From assembly GCF_019038465.1 (NCBI RefSeq), contig NZ_JAFKRH010000031.1, forward strand, positions 1 through 64,000: 64,000 bases of DNA, given 5' to 3'. Positions 1-7,891 of this stretch are shown one piece after another; the first letter of the stretch is position 1, and every line of letters starts with the position of its first letter. A program made the position numbers and the translations under genes. The notes under the pieces were generated by a model. It saw only the letters and a list, made by a program, of their open reading frames with translations, was not told where the DNA came from and searched no databases. Source of the stretch: Synechococcus sp. CCY 0621. GTDB lineage: Bacteria > Cyanobacteriota > Cyanobacteriia > PCC-6307 > Cyanobiaceae.

Positions 1-639
1 CATGGCGGAGAACAGGGAGCCACCGAACACACCGGCCACACCCAGCATGTGGAAGGGGTGCATCAGGATGTTGTGCTCAGCCTGGAACACCAGCATGAAG
101 TTGAAGGTGCCGCTGATGCCGAGGGGCATGCCGTCGGAGAAGGAGCCCTGGCCGAAGGGGTAGATCAGGAACACCGCGAAAGCGGCCGAAAGTGGCGCTG
201 AGTAAGCGACGCAGATCCAGGGGCGCATGCCCAGGCGGTAGGAGAGCTCCCACTGGCGGCCCATGTAGGCCGAGATGCCGATCAGGAAGTGGAAGACCAC
301 CAGCTGATAGGGGCCACCGTTGTACAGCCACTCATCGAGGCTGGCGGCTTCCCAGATGGGGTAGAGGTGCAGGCCGATGGCGTTGCTCGAAGGAACAACG
401 GCACCGGAGATGATGTTGTTGCCCTGGATCAGGGAGCCGGCGACGGGCTCACGGATGCCGTCGATGTCGACGGAGGGCGCCGCGATGAAGGCGACGATGA
501 AACAGATGGTGGCGGCCAGCAGGCAGGGGATCATCAGCACACCGAACCAACCGACATAAATGCGGTTGTTGGTGGAGGTGACCCAGCTGCAGAAGCTTTC
601 CCAGCTTCCGGAGCGGCCGCTGCGGAGGGCAGTGGTCAT
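1..639 (-). CDS. psbA: Photosystem II reaction-centre protein D1, 5' part
   Basis: D1 spans the thylakoid membrane and carries ligands of P680, the plastoquinone QB site and the Mn4CaO5 cluster. About 213 of roughly 359 codons are present; the gene leaves the left edge at the Met just before the conserved His215. Visible landmarks are VDIDGIREP (Asp59 and Asp61), the FHFL segment with His118, and [14 protein letters not shown] with His198. Numbering is one lower than in 360-residue D1 proteins because the N-terminus is one residue shorter. The position equivalent to residue 130 is Gln (in GRQWEL), as in D1:1 forms; D1:2 forms have Glu. The start ATG opens with MTTALRSG, as in marine Synechococcus D1. 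Cyanobacteria usually keep several psbA copies, so this may be one of a set. Confidence 0.98.
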   Translation of the reverse strand, partial: MTTALRSGRSGSWESFCSWVTSTNNRIYVGWFGVLMIPCLLAATICFIVAFIAAPSVDIDGIREPVAGSLIQGNNIISGAVVPSSNAIGLHLYPIWEAASLDEWLYNGGPYQLVVFHFLIGISAYMGRQWELSYRLGMRPWICVAYSAPLSAAFAVFLIYPFGQGSFSDGMPLGISGTFNFMLVFQAEHNILMHPFHMLGVAGVFGGSLFSAM

Positions 640-670
640 GGAAGTAAGACGGGTGGAAGAGTTCAGGAAT

Positions 671-687
671 ACCTCCACGAGGGAGGT
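671..687 (-). promoter_or_regulatory. Small inverted repeat in the psbA 5' leader
   Basis: ACCTCC and GGAGGT form perfect 6-base arms around a 5-base loop, about 32 bases upstream of the psbA ATG. The arm holding GGAGG looks like a Shine-Dalgarno sequence, but it is too far from the ATG to act directly and would be buried in the hairpin. psbA leaders are known sites of light-dependent mRNA stability control, so a role there is possible but inferred. I could not define a convincing -35/-10 pair. Confidence 0.3.
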
Positions 688-770
688 CGATTCACATTAA
701 GTAACGCCTTTCTGGATGCGGCGATCCCGCAATGATCCTTCAGGCAATCGGCCTGCGGCTCAATGAAAAG

Positions 771-789
771 TCATGAAGAGACTTCATGA
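771..789 (-). terminator. Perfect inverted repeat between psbA and the DUF697 gene
   Basis: TCATGAAG and CTTCATGA are perfect 8-base arms with a 3-base spacer, 8 bases past the stop of the upstream minus-strand gene. On the minus strand a short CTTTTC tract follows, so a weak intrinsic terminator protecting psbA from read-through is plausible. The site also lies about 130 bases upstream of the psbA ATG, so a protein-binding operator cannot be excluded. Confidence 0.4.
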
Positions 790-796
790 ACATTCT

Positions 797-2245
797 TTAT
801 GGGCTGGCTGGCAGGGAGCCGCTCGCCGGCGACGCCAGCTGCTGGCCGAGCCAGTCGCGTCCCTGCTGCAGGAACCCCGGCCAGTCGAGCTTTTCGGCCT
901 CGGCCGCCCGCGCCACCAGCAGGGGCGCCTCCCGCTTGATGCGCTCCAGGTCAGGCGCCTCCACGCCAGCCGAGAGGGCCAGCACATCGGCCATGGCATG
1001 GCTCACCACCCGGGTGAGGTAGGCCGCGCTCAGGGCCTGAAGCGCCCCGCCCACCAGCCAGGTGGCGCCGTGGAGACGCACCGCCGCCGCCAGGGCCTGG
1101 CTGCTCCACTCCACCACCCCCAGCAGCAGCGAGGCCTTGGCCAGCTCGACGGCGGCGGCCTTGAGCTGCTCCACGCTCCAGGGGCAGTCCCAGAGACGGG
1201 CCATCTCCTGCAGCATCAGGCCGTTGGCCGCTGCCAGCACCACCAGATCCAGCGAGGGCAGGGGGGCGGCGAACACCCCCGCCGCCACCAGCCACTGGGT
1301 GCGCTGCTGCAGCTGAACGAGTTGTTGCCGCCGCAGGCGCTCCAACTCCGCCTGCCAGTGGCGGTGCAGCTCTTCGCTGCGCCGCAGCGGGGTGCCCCGA
1401 CGCAGGGCCGTGGCTTCGCTGTTCAGCCAATGGCCCAGCGGCTGCAGGCTGTCGATCAGGCTTTCGGGGTTGCCATCCCAGGGCAGCAGCCGCTCCGGCA
1501 CGGCGGCCGGCCATTGGGACACCAGTTCGGCCGTCAGGCCCTGGAGGTCGCAGGGAGCGTCCGGTTGCACCAGCAGCCAGATCGGCTGTCCCGCCGGTAC
1601 CGCCTCCAGCCAACGCAGATCGGCCGCCCGCAGGGGAGTTTTCAGGTGAAACAGCACCACGTCGGCGGCGGCCAGGCCGTCCGGCCAGCGGCGCTCCGGG
1701 CTCACCGCCGGCAGGGCTTCGCCCCAGCGCAGGCAGAGGGCCAGCCGGCCGCGCAGGGCCCGCTGCAGCTGGGGCGCCCAGGCGGGGTCCGGTGCCATGG
1801 AGCCCACCAGGGCCAGATGCAGACCGCTCCGGGCCCCCTCCTCGCGCAGGGCGGCGAGGGCCTGTCGGCGTCGCGCCTGGCCCGCGCCGGGTTCCCCTTC
1901 CAGCTGCTCGAACTGGAGCAGCAAGGCGTCGCAACGCCGCAACCAGGCCTCGAAACTGCTCGGCAACGTGGGCCCCGCCAGCCGGGAGGGCCGCCGCCCC
2001 AGCCACCACCAGCCGGCGGCGAGCCCCGCCAGTCCCATCAGGCCCCAGCTTTCTCCGGGCAGCGCCCGCAGGATCAATTCGCCCCCCAGCACGCCCCCGC
2101 CCAGCAGCAGGGCCTGCCGGCCCCAGCCGGCGGACAGCGCTGAGGACAGCAGCGAGGACAGTGCGGCTGGGCGCAGGGGATCCTGGGGCGTCACGGGGGG
2201 CTGCCGGCGGCGATGCCTCTCTAGCTCAGAAGTGCTGGGGCTCAC
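797..2245 (-). CDS. DUF697/YcjF-like membrane protein with degenerate GTPase core
   Basis: A 482-residue protein in three parts. Residues about 40-85 hold two hydrophobic segments. A central Ras-like region (about 150-310) has alternating strands such as LHLALVGS and AADVVLFHLK. The C-terminal hydrophobic region (about 350-450) matches DUF697, with FAAPLPSLDLVVLAAANG and repeated Ala-rich helices. Relatives carry a GTPase P-loop before DUF697; here the P-loop position reads VGSMAPDPA with no GK(S/T), and no NKxD is seen, so nucleotide binding is probably lost. The GTG start lies just after a divergent gene. The function of DUF697 proteins is not established; membrane stress roles have been proposed. 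Confidence 0.75.
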   Translation of the reverse strand: MSPSTSELERHRRRQPPVTPQDPLRPAALSSLLSSALSAGWGRQALLLGGGVLGGELILRALPGESWGLMGLAGLAAGWWWLGRRPSRLAGPTLPSSFEAWLRRCDALLLQFEQLEGEPGAGQARRRQALAALREEGARSGLHLALVGSMAPDPAWAPQLQRALRGRLALCLRWGEALPAVSPERRWPDGLAAADVVLFHLKTPLRAADLRWLEAVPAGQPIWLLVQPDAPCDLQGLTAELVSQWPAAVPERLLPWDGNPESLIDSLQPLGHWLNSEATALRRGTPLRRSEELHRHWQAELERLRRQQLVQLQQRTQWLVAAGVFAAPLPSLDLVVLAAANGLMLQEMARLWDCPWSVEQLKAAAVELAKASLLLGVVEWSSQALAAAVRLHGATWLVGGALQALSAAYLTRVVSHAMADVLALSAGVEAPDLERIKREAPLLVARAAEAEKLDWPGFLQQGRDWLGQQLASPASGSLPASP

Positions 2246-2300
2246 ACCCCCGACCAGCTCCCTTCAGCCGACGCCCCTGCAGACCCCGGCGGGACGCAGC

Positions 2301-2897
2301 ATGATTTGTGGTGTCGTCCGGGTCCCCACCGTGCCGTCTTCCGATGCCCGTGCCGGCCTGGCCGCGACGGTGGATGGCCTCTTCCTGCTGGAAGACCATC
2401 TGCAGCAACTGCGCCGCGCCCACGAGGAACTGCGCCGCTCAGACCATTGGCATGGCGGCCTGCCGGTGCTGTTGCTGGAGCGCTGCTGGCTGCGCCTGAG
2501 CCGGGTCTCGGTGGAGCATCTCGCCCAGCGGCTGCCCCCGGATTGCAGCCAGGAGGCCCCCGAGTTGTGCCGTTACCGGGAGCTGGTGGCGGCCGGCCTT
2601 TCGGCGTGGGAGGCCGAACGGGTCTGCTGGGAGGACTTTGGAGCCGACGCCTGCCGGGACGCCCTGCGCAACTACTGGACCGCCCAGGAACGGGGGACCC
2701 AGGGCTGGACCCTGGAGACCTACCTTGAGCTTCTCCAGCAGTACCGACAGCGCTTCGCCCTGGAGAGCCCACGGCCCGTGCCGCTGCTGGTGCTGGCCCG
2801 GCGGGAGGGCCCAGCACGGCTGGGCAGGCATCGGCTGCTGTGGCTGGGCCCTGGGACGGCCGGCGGTCGGCCGTCGATGCGCGACACTTGCCCCTGA
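2301..2897 (+). CDS. Conserved hypothetical protein, first gene of the trpS group
   Basis: A 198-residue soluble protein, rich in Leu, Arg and Glu and mostly helical by composition, with no transmembrane segment or signal peptide. I do not recognise the family. The reading frame opens further upstream, but that part runs antisense through the DUF697 gene; the first ATG clear of it gives MICGVVRVP and leaves a 55-base gap to the divergent gene. The next gene starts 15 bases after its stop, and that gene is coupled to trpS, so the three are probably cotranscribed. Confidence 0.7.
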   Translation: MICGVVRVPTVPSSDARAGLAATVDGLFLLEDHLQQLRRAHEELRRSDHWHGGLPVLLLERCWLRLSRVSVEHLAQRLPPDCSQEAPELCRYRELVAAGLSAWEAERVCWEDFGADACRDALRNYWTAQERGTQGWTLETYLELLQQYRQRFALESPRPVPLLVLARREGPARLGRHRLLWLGPGTAGGRPSMRDTCP

Positions 2898-2912
2898 TTG
2901 CAGGCTGCGGCC

Positions 2913-3455
2913 ATGGGCGACGACACCAACACCCCTCAACCCGTGGGCTCCGGCCGGGGGGACTCCCCCGAGCGCGGCGGCCGTTCCGGGCCGAACCGGG
3001 AGCCGGGCGGCTTCCGCATCCGCCTCAGCGATAACGAGCTGCAGGCGGCCCGCGCCCTCCAGGACGCCTTCGGCCTGCGCTCCACCGTGGCGGTGCTGGG
3101 ATTTGCCCTTCGCACCCTGGCCGACCAGCTGGAGAAGGGTCAGCTCGAGGCCCTGGTCGCCGAGTACAAGGCCCAGGCGGGCTCCCGCGCCCCCGTCTCC
3201 CGCGGTGGTGGTGAGCCACGCCGCGTCATCGGCGGCGACGGCCAACCCCGCTCCGGCGGCCGTGGCGGCCAGGGAGCCGTCCGCATCGATCCCTTCGCCC
3301 GGCCCAGCAAGCCCCCGCTCCCCGTCGAGGTGAGTGAGCCCGAAGCCCCTGCGGAGGAGCAGGCGGCTGAAGCGACTGCTGAGGCCGACGAGGTGGCTCC
3401 GGACGCCGTCGCTGAGCCTGCCGAAGCTGAGGTCGACGCCACCCCGGACGCGTGA
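2913..3455 (+). CDS. Hypothetical protein with ribbon-helix-helix-like core and acidic tail
   Basis: A 180-residue protein. Residues 1-35 are Gly/Arg/Pro-rich. Residues about 37-80 run FRIRLSDNELQAARALQ, then RSTVAVLGFALRTLADQL, a strand-helix-helix pattern like ribbon-helix-helix DNA-binding domains. A basic Arg/Gly linker follows, and the last 50 residues are Glu/Ala/Pro-rich and acidic. The ATG was preferred to a TTG 15 bases earlier. Its TGA overlaps the GTG start of trpS by four bases (GTGA), so translation is coupled. The domain call is inferred from pattern only. Confidence 0.7.
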   Translation: MGDDTNTPQPVGSGRGDSPERGGRSGPNREPGGFRIRLSDNELQAARALQDAFGLRSTVAVLGFALRTLADQLEKGQLEALVAEYKAQAGSRAPVSRGGGEPRRVIGGDGQPRSGGRGGQGAVRIDPFARPSKPPLPVEVSEPEAPAEEQAAEATAEADEVAPDAVAEPAEAEVDATPDA

Positions 3456-4489
3456 ACCAGACCAGCACCGCGCCGGCGCGGCCCCGGGTGCTCTCCGGCG
3501 TCCAGCCCACCGGCGCCCTGCACCTGGGCAACTGGCTCGGGGCGATCCGCAACTGGGTGGATCTGCAGGACAGCCACGAGACCTTCTTCTGCGTGGTCGA
3601 CCTGCACGCGATCACGGTGCCCCACGATCCGAAGCGCCTGGCCGAGGACACCCTCACCACCGCCGCCCTCTACCTGGCCTGTGGCATCGACCCGCAGCGG
3701 GCCACGGTGTTTGTCCAGAGCCAGGTGAGCGCCCACAGCGAGCTGTGCTGGCTGCTCAACTGTGTGACGCCGCTCAACTGGCTGGAGCGGATGATCCAGT
3801 TCAAGGAGAAGGCGCTCAAGCAGGGCGACAACGTCTCCGTCGGGCTGCTGGATTACCCGGTGCTGATGGCCGCCGACATCCTTCTCTATGACGCCGATCG
3901 CGTGCCGGTGGGGGAAGACCAGAAGCAGCACCTCGAACTGGCCCGCGACATCGCCCAGCAGCGCATCAACGCCCGCTACGCCCCCGACCCGGAGCACCCG
4001 ATTCTCAAGGTGCCCGAGCCCCTGATCCTGAAGGAAGGCGCACGGGTGATGAGCCTCACCGACGGCAGCGCCAAGATGAGCAAGAGCGATCCCAATGAGG
4101 GTTCCCGCATCACCCTGCTGGACCCTCCTGAGCTGATCACCCGCAAGATCAAGCGGGCCAAGACCGATCCGGTCATGGGCCTGGAGTTCGGCAACCCGGA
4201 GCGGCCGGAGGCCGACAACCTGCTGGGGCTCTACGCCCTGTTGTCCGGCGTCGGCCGCGAGCGCGCGGCAGCGGAGTGCGCCGCCATGGGCTGGGGTGGC
4301 TTCAAGCCCCTGCTGGCGGAGGCCACGGTGGAAGCCCTGCGGCCCGTGCAGCAGCGCTACGCCGAGTTGCGCAGCGATCCGGCCAGCCTGGAGGCCGTTC
4401 TGCGGGACGGACGGGAGCGGGCTGCGGCCGTGGCCGGAGCCACACTGCAGCGGGTGCGCGGCGCCCTGGGATTTCTGGCAAAGAATTGA
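3452..4489 (+). CDS. trpS: Tryptophanyl-tRNA synthetase
   Basis: This cytosolic class I enzyme charges tRNA-Trp with tryptophan using ATP. The 345-residue length is typical for bacterial TrpRS. The HIGH-type signature is seen as GALHLGNWLG near residue 22, and the KMSKS loop as AKMSKSDPN near residue 207; GEDQKQHLELARD between them is the usual TrpRS motif. The start is GTG, overlapping the stop of the preceding acidic-tailed protein by four bases. It is the last gene of this plus-strand group; a hairpin lies just downstream. Confidence 0.97.
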   Translation: MNQTSTAPARPRVLSGVQPTGALHLGNWLGAIRNWVDLQDSHETFFCVVDLHAITVPHDPKRLAEDTLTTAALYLACGIDPQRATVFVQSQVSAHSELCWLLNCVTPLNWLERMIQFKEKALKQGDNVSVGLLDYPVLMAADILLYDADRVPVGEDQKQHLELARDIAQQRINARYAPDPEHPILKVPEPLILKEGARVMSLTDGSAKMSKSDPNEGSRITLLDPPELITRKIKRAKTDPVMGLEFGNPERPEADNLLGLYALLSGVGRERAAAECAAMGWGGFKPLLAEATVEALRPVQQRYAELRSDPASLEAVLRDGRERAAAVAGATLQRVRGALGFLAKN

Positions 4490-4490
4490 A

Positions 4491-4531
4491 GCGTTGCGAC
4501 GTTCCGATGGCAAGACGCTGTCGCAAAGCGC
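4491..4531 (+). other. Stem-loop immediately after trpS
   Basis: TTGCGAC and GTCGCAA form a perfect 7-base stem around a 19-base loop, with a further GCG/CGC pairing beyond a two-base bulge. It begins two bases after the trpS stop. There is no T-tract, so it is not a classical intrinsic terminator; it could be a weak terminator or an mRNA 3'-end stabiliser. The following 160 bases are less GC-rich than the surroundings and hold no recognisable gene; a HIP1 site lies at 4635-4644. Confidence 0.35.
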
Positions 4532-4694
4532 GAATCATTCGTTGTGTATTGATCACCACAGCTGATCGTTTAGCGAGGTTGTAGGGCGTCATGGGTGGTG
4601 CCGGGTTGGCGCGGGCGGCGGCCAGCAAGGGGTCGGCGATCGCCCGCTCCTAACTGAAGTTTTGCTGAGAGATGGTCTCCCGCCAGGGCGGCCC

Positions 4695-5417
4695 ATGCAC
4701 GTTGGGCCCCGTTCTGTCCAGTACGGGCGCAGGGGTCTCGCTTTCGGGGGCTGGGCCTGGGCAAGGTCAGGGTCCCCTGACGACCGCTTGCCCTTGCGTC
4801 GCCCTTTCCAGTCACCGCCGAAGCCCCACCAGCACGGCCCGCTCGCCCTGGTGCTGCTGCTGCTGCTGCCGATCGTGCAGCGGCCGTCCGCGCCGGTGCC
4901 CCCGGCGGCGACGCCGCACGTGGTGCAGTCCGCAGCCCCTTACGGCATCACCCCCGAACGGCGGGCCCTGCTCAACACGATCCGCTTCGCCGAAGGCACC
5001 TGGATCGGTGGCAGCCAGGAGGGTTACCAGGTGCTCTACGGCGGTGATCGCTTCAACGATCTCAGCCGCCATCCGGACATCGTCGTGCGGCGCCGTTACG
5101 CCAGCGCCGCCGCCGGGGCCTATCAGTTCCTCCCCACCACCTGGGACCAGGCCGCCTCGGAGCTCCAGCTCCGGGATTTCCGTCCCGCCAGCCAGGATCA
5201 GGCAGCGCTGCACCTGGTGCACGAGCGGGGGGCGCTGCAGCGCTTCGATCGCCATGGCCTGACGGCTGAGGTGCTGGCGCGGCTGGCGCCGGAGTGGGCC
5301 TCCCTGCCGACGCTTGATGGTGTCAGTCACTACGGCCAGCCGGTGAAGGACCGCAGCGAGCTGCAGCGCTTCTACCAGCGGGAACTGGAGCGGCTGCGCC
5401 GGCTCGCCAGCGCCTGA
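4695..5417 (+). CDS. Lambda-endolysin-like (GH104) muramidase, probably exported
   Basis: The C-terminal 150 residues match the phage lambda R endolysin/GH104 family, whose members cleave peptidoglycan as lytic transglycosylases. The match includes NTIRFAEGTW (catalytic Glu of the AEGT type), GYQVLYGGDRFNDLSRHP, AAGAYQFLPTTWD, ASQDQAALHLVHERGAL and WASLPT near the end. A hydrophobic stretch (LALVLLLLLPIV) about 45 residues from this start suggests a signal peptide or anchor. The start is uncertain: TTG at 4662, the ATG used here, and TTG at 4788 are in frame, and the last gives the most signal-like N-terminus. No phage genes adjoin it, so a host role in wall remodelling is likely. Confidence 0.8.
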   Translation: MHVGPRSVQYGRRGLAFGGWAWARSGSPDDRLPLRRPFQSPPKPHQHGPLALVLLLLLPIVQRPSAPVPPAATPHVVQSAAPYGITPERRALLNTIRFAEGTWIGGSQEGYQVLYGGDRFNDLSRHPDIVVRRRYASAAAGAYQFLPTTWDQAASELQLRDFRPASQDQAALHLVHERGALQRFDRHGLTAEVLARLAPEWASLPTLDGVSHYGQPVKDRSELQRFYQRELERLRRLASA

Positions 5418-5423
5418 GCGGGC

Positions 5424-5957
5424 TCAGGGTTCCCGGTAGACCACCCGTCCCCGTTCGTCATTGCCCACATCGAGCAGGTCGCTGATCAACAGCTTCTCGA
5501 TCTCGGCACTGACCACGCTGCTGTTGGCCTGGGGGGGCAGGTGGAGTTCCAGCAGCGCATCGTTGAGGGTGAAGCCGGCCTTGCCGGCCCGTCGGGCCAG
5601 TTGCAGCAACTGCCGTTCGATCGGTGGATAGGCCGCCGTGTCGCTCCCGGCCAGGGCTTCCTCCAGCAGCAGGGACTGGTTGGCCTGACGCACCATGTCC
5701 GGCACCAACACCAGATCCAGCAGCTGGCCGATGCCGCAGAGCCCGAAGGTGAGCAGCCAGAGGGTGCCGCTGAGGGGTTTGCGGTTGTAGAAGCGCGGCA
5801 GGCCGCACAGCCCCACCAGGCAGGTGCACCACAGCAGGTAGCTGAGGGCGACACTGCGCCGTTCGGCGGCGCGGTTCAGTGCCAACCCCGCGGGGCGGCT
5901 GGGGGCTGGCCGCTGTTCCGGGCTCTGGACGGGTCCTGGCGTGGGTTGGGCAGCCAT
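5424..5957 (-). CDS. TM2-domain membrane protein
   Basis: A 177-residue protein. After a Pro-rich N-terminus, residues about 35-85 form the TM2 signature: two membrane segments (SYLLWCTCLVGLCGLPRFY and LWLLTFGLCGIGQLLDLV) joined by a short Lys-containing turn, followed by a DMV motif. The C-terminal soluble half is helical and ends in a winged-helix-like stretch. Cyanobacterial TM2 proteins of this layout have no settled function. The ATG chosen (MAAQPTPG) is internal to a longer open frame whose extra 33 residues would overlap the thrS leader. It converges with the endolysin-like gene, six bases apart. Confidence 0.75.
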   Translation of the reverse strand: MAAQPTPGPVQSPEQRPAPSRPAGLALNRAAERRSVALSYLLWCTCLVGLCGLPRFYNRKPLSGTLWLLTFGLCGIGQLLDLVLVPDMVRQANQSLLLEEALAGSDTAAYPPIERQLLQLARRAGKAGFTLNDALLELHLPPQANSSVVSAEIEKLLISDLLDVGNDERGRVVYREP

Positions 5958-6030
5958 CACGGTGCTCAGCTCCCCCAACTTAGGGCCGCTGCTGGGCGTC
6001 AAAGGTCCCCGGTGGCGGCGTGGGGGGAGG

Positions 6031-6046
6031 GGCCCACCGGTGGGCC
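6031..6046 (+). promoter_or_regulatory. 16-base perfect palindrome upstream of thrS
   Basis: GGCCCACCGGTGGGCC is a perfect palindrome, 30 bases before the thrS ATG and inside the 119-base gap between the divergent TM2 gene and thrS. It could be a repressor operator or a leader hairpin affecting thrS translation. No regulator can be named from sequence, and chance occurrence in GC-rich DNA is possible. Confidence 0.3.
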
Positions 6047-6076
6047 TCGATACCATGCCTTCAACAGGTGCCCTTT

Positions 6077-7891
6077 ATGACGTCCGCGCCCCCTTCACCG
6101 GTGCCACCGGCCTCCAGCGCCGCCATCGCGCTGCCGAAAACCAGCGAAAGCCCCCAGTTGCTGCGGATCCGCCACTCGATGAGCCATGTGCTGGCGATGG
6201 CGGTGCAGAAGCTGTTCCCCCGAGCCCAGGTCACCATCGGTCCCTGGACAGAGAGCGGCTTCTATTACGACTTCGACAATCCGGATCCCTTCACCGAGGC
6301 CGACCTGAAGGCGATCCAGAAGGAGATGGGCAAGATCATCGCCCGCAAGCTGCCTCTGGAGCGGATCGAGGTGAGCAGGGAGGAGGCGGAGCGCCGCATC
6401 CGGGGCCAGAACGAGCCTTACAAACTGGAGATCCTGGCCGGACTGACCGAGCCGATCACCCTCTACACCCTGGGGGACCAGTGGTGGGACCTCTGCGCCG
6501 GTCCCCACGTGGCCAACACCGGCGAGCTCCATCCCAAGGCCTTCGCCCTCGAGAGCGTGGCCGGGGCCTACTGGCGCGGCGACGAGAAACGCGCCCAGCT
6601 GCAGCGCATCTATGGCACCGCCTGGGAGACCCCGGAGCAACTGGCGGAGTACAAGCGGCGCAAGGAAGAAGCCCTGCGCCGCGACCACCGGCGCCTCGGC
6701 ACCGACCTGGATCTCTTCTCGATCGAAGAGGAGGCGGGCGCTGGCCTGGTGTTCTGGCACCCCCGCGGCGCCCGCATGCGCCTGCTGATCGAGGACTTCT
6801 GGCGTGCGGCCCACTTCGAGGACGGCTACGAGCTGCTGTACACCCCCCACGTGGCCGACCTCAGCCTCTGGAAGACTTCGGGCCACCTCGACTTCTACAG
6901 CGAGAGCATGTTCGGCCCGATGGCGGTGGACGAGCGGCAGTACCAGCTCAAGCCGATGAACTGCCCCTTCCATGTCCTCACCTACGCCAGCCGGTTGCGT
7001 TCCTACCGGGAGCTGCCGATCCGCTGGGCCGAGCTCGGCACGGTGTACCGCTACGAACGGCCCGGGGTGATGCATGGACTGATGCGGGTGCGCGGCTTCA
7101 CCCAGGACGATGCCCACGTGTTCTGTCTGCCGGAGCAGATCTCCGATGAGATTCTGCGGGTGCTGAACCTCACCGAGCGCATCCTCTCCACCTTCGACTT
7201 CCGCAGCTACGAGATCCACCTCTCCACCCGACCGGAGAAGTCGATCGGCGAGGACGCCGTCTGGGAACTGGCCACCGCCGGCCTGGTGGAGGCCCTGGAG
7301 CGCAAGGGCTGGGCCTACAAGGTGGACGAAGGGGGCGGGGCCTTCTATGGCCCCAAGATCGACCTCAAGATCGAGGACGCCATCGGCCGGATGTGGCAAT
7401 GCTCCACCATCCAGCTCGACTTCAACTTGCCGGAGCGCTTCGATCTCCACTACGTGGCGGCCGACGGCAGCCGCTGCCGGCCGATCATGATCCACCGCGC
7501 CATCTTCGGCTCCCTGGAGCGCTTCTTCGGCGTGATGGTGGAGAACTACGCCGGCGATTTCCCCTTCTGGCTCGCCCCCGAGCAGGTGCGGCTGCTGCCC
7601 GTCACCGATGAGGCCCTCCCCTGGGCCGAAGAGCTCAAGGGCCAGCTGGCGGCCGCCGGCATCCGCGCCGGCATCGACCACAGCGGCGATCGGCTGGGCA
7701 AGCTGATCCGCAACGGCGAGCAGATGAAGATCCCCGTGCTGGGGGTGATCGGTGCCCGGGAGGCCGAGACCCGCAGCGTCAGCCTGCGCAGTCGCCGCCA
7801 GGGGGATCTGGGCAGCGTCGAGGCGGATGCTCTGGTGTCCGCCGCCTCGGCAGCCAATGCCGGCCGGCTGGCCACCCTGGCCCTGGCATGA
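6077..7891 (+). CDS. thrS: Threonyl-tRNA synthetase lacking the TGS domain
   Basis: A class II cytosolic synthetase that charges tRNA-Thr. The 604-residue product opens directly with the editing domain (RIRHSMSHVLAMAVQ, an HxxxH zinc site, and CAGPH further on), then the catalytic core with MNCPFH, RYERPGVMHGLMRVRGF and FYGPKIDL, then an anticodon-binding domain with HSGDRLGKLIRN. The N-terminal TGS domain of the E. coli enzyme is absent, as I recall for other cyanobacterial ThrRS. The start MTSAPPSPV was preferred to an upstream in-frame ATG at 6020 that would include the leader palindrome. Its stop overlaps glk by four bases. Confidence 0.96.
   Translation: MTSAPPSPVPPASSAAIALPKTSESPQLLRIRHSMSHVLAMAVQKLFPRAQVTIGPWTESGFYYDFDNPDPFTEADLKAIQKEMGKIIARKLPLERIEVSREEAERRIRGQNEPYKLEILAGLTEPITLYTLGDQWWDLCAGPHVANTGELHPKAFALESVAGAYWRGDEKRAQLQRIYGTAWETPEQLAEYKRRKEEALRRDHRRLGTDLDLFSIEEEAGAGLVFWHPRGARMRLLIEDFWRAAHFEDGYELLYTPHVADLSLWKTSGHLDFYSESMFGPMAVDERQYQLKPMNCPFHVLTYASRLRSYRELPIRWAELGTVYRYERPGVMHGLMRVRGFTQDDAHVFCLPEQISDEILRVLNLTERILSTFDFRSYEIHLSTRPEKSIGEDAVWELATAGLVEALERKGWAYKVDEGGGAFYGPKIDLKIEDAIGRMWQCSTIQLDFNLPERFDLHYVAADGSRCRPIMIHRAIFGSLERFFGVMVENYAGDFPFWLAPEQVRLLPVTDEALPWAEELKGQLAAAGIRAGIDHSGDRLGKLIRNGEQMKIPVLGVIGAREAETRSVSLRSRRQGDLGSVEADALVSAASAANAGRLATLALA

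Noticed and set aside
4570-4815. Minus-strand frame upstream of the endolysin-like gene
   Set aside because: Basic, low-complexity product overlapping the other gene's likely 5' end; no supporting motif.
4695-5417. Prophage lysis cassette
   Set aside because: Only the lysin-like gene is present; no holin, capsid, integrase or tail genes flank it within the window.
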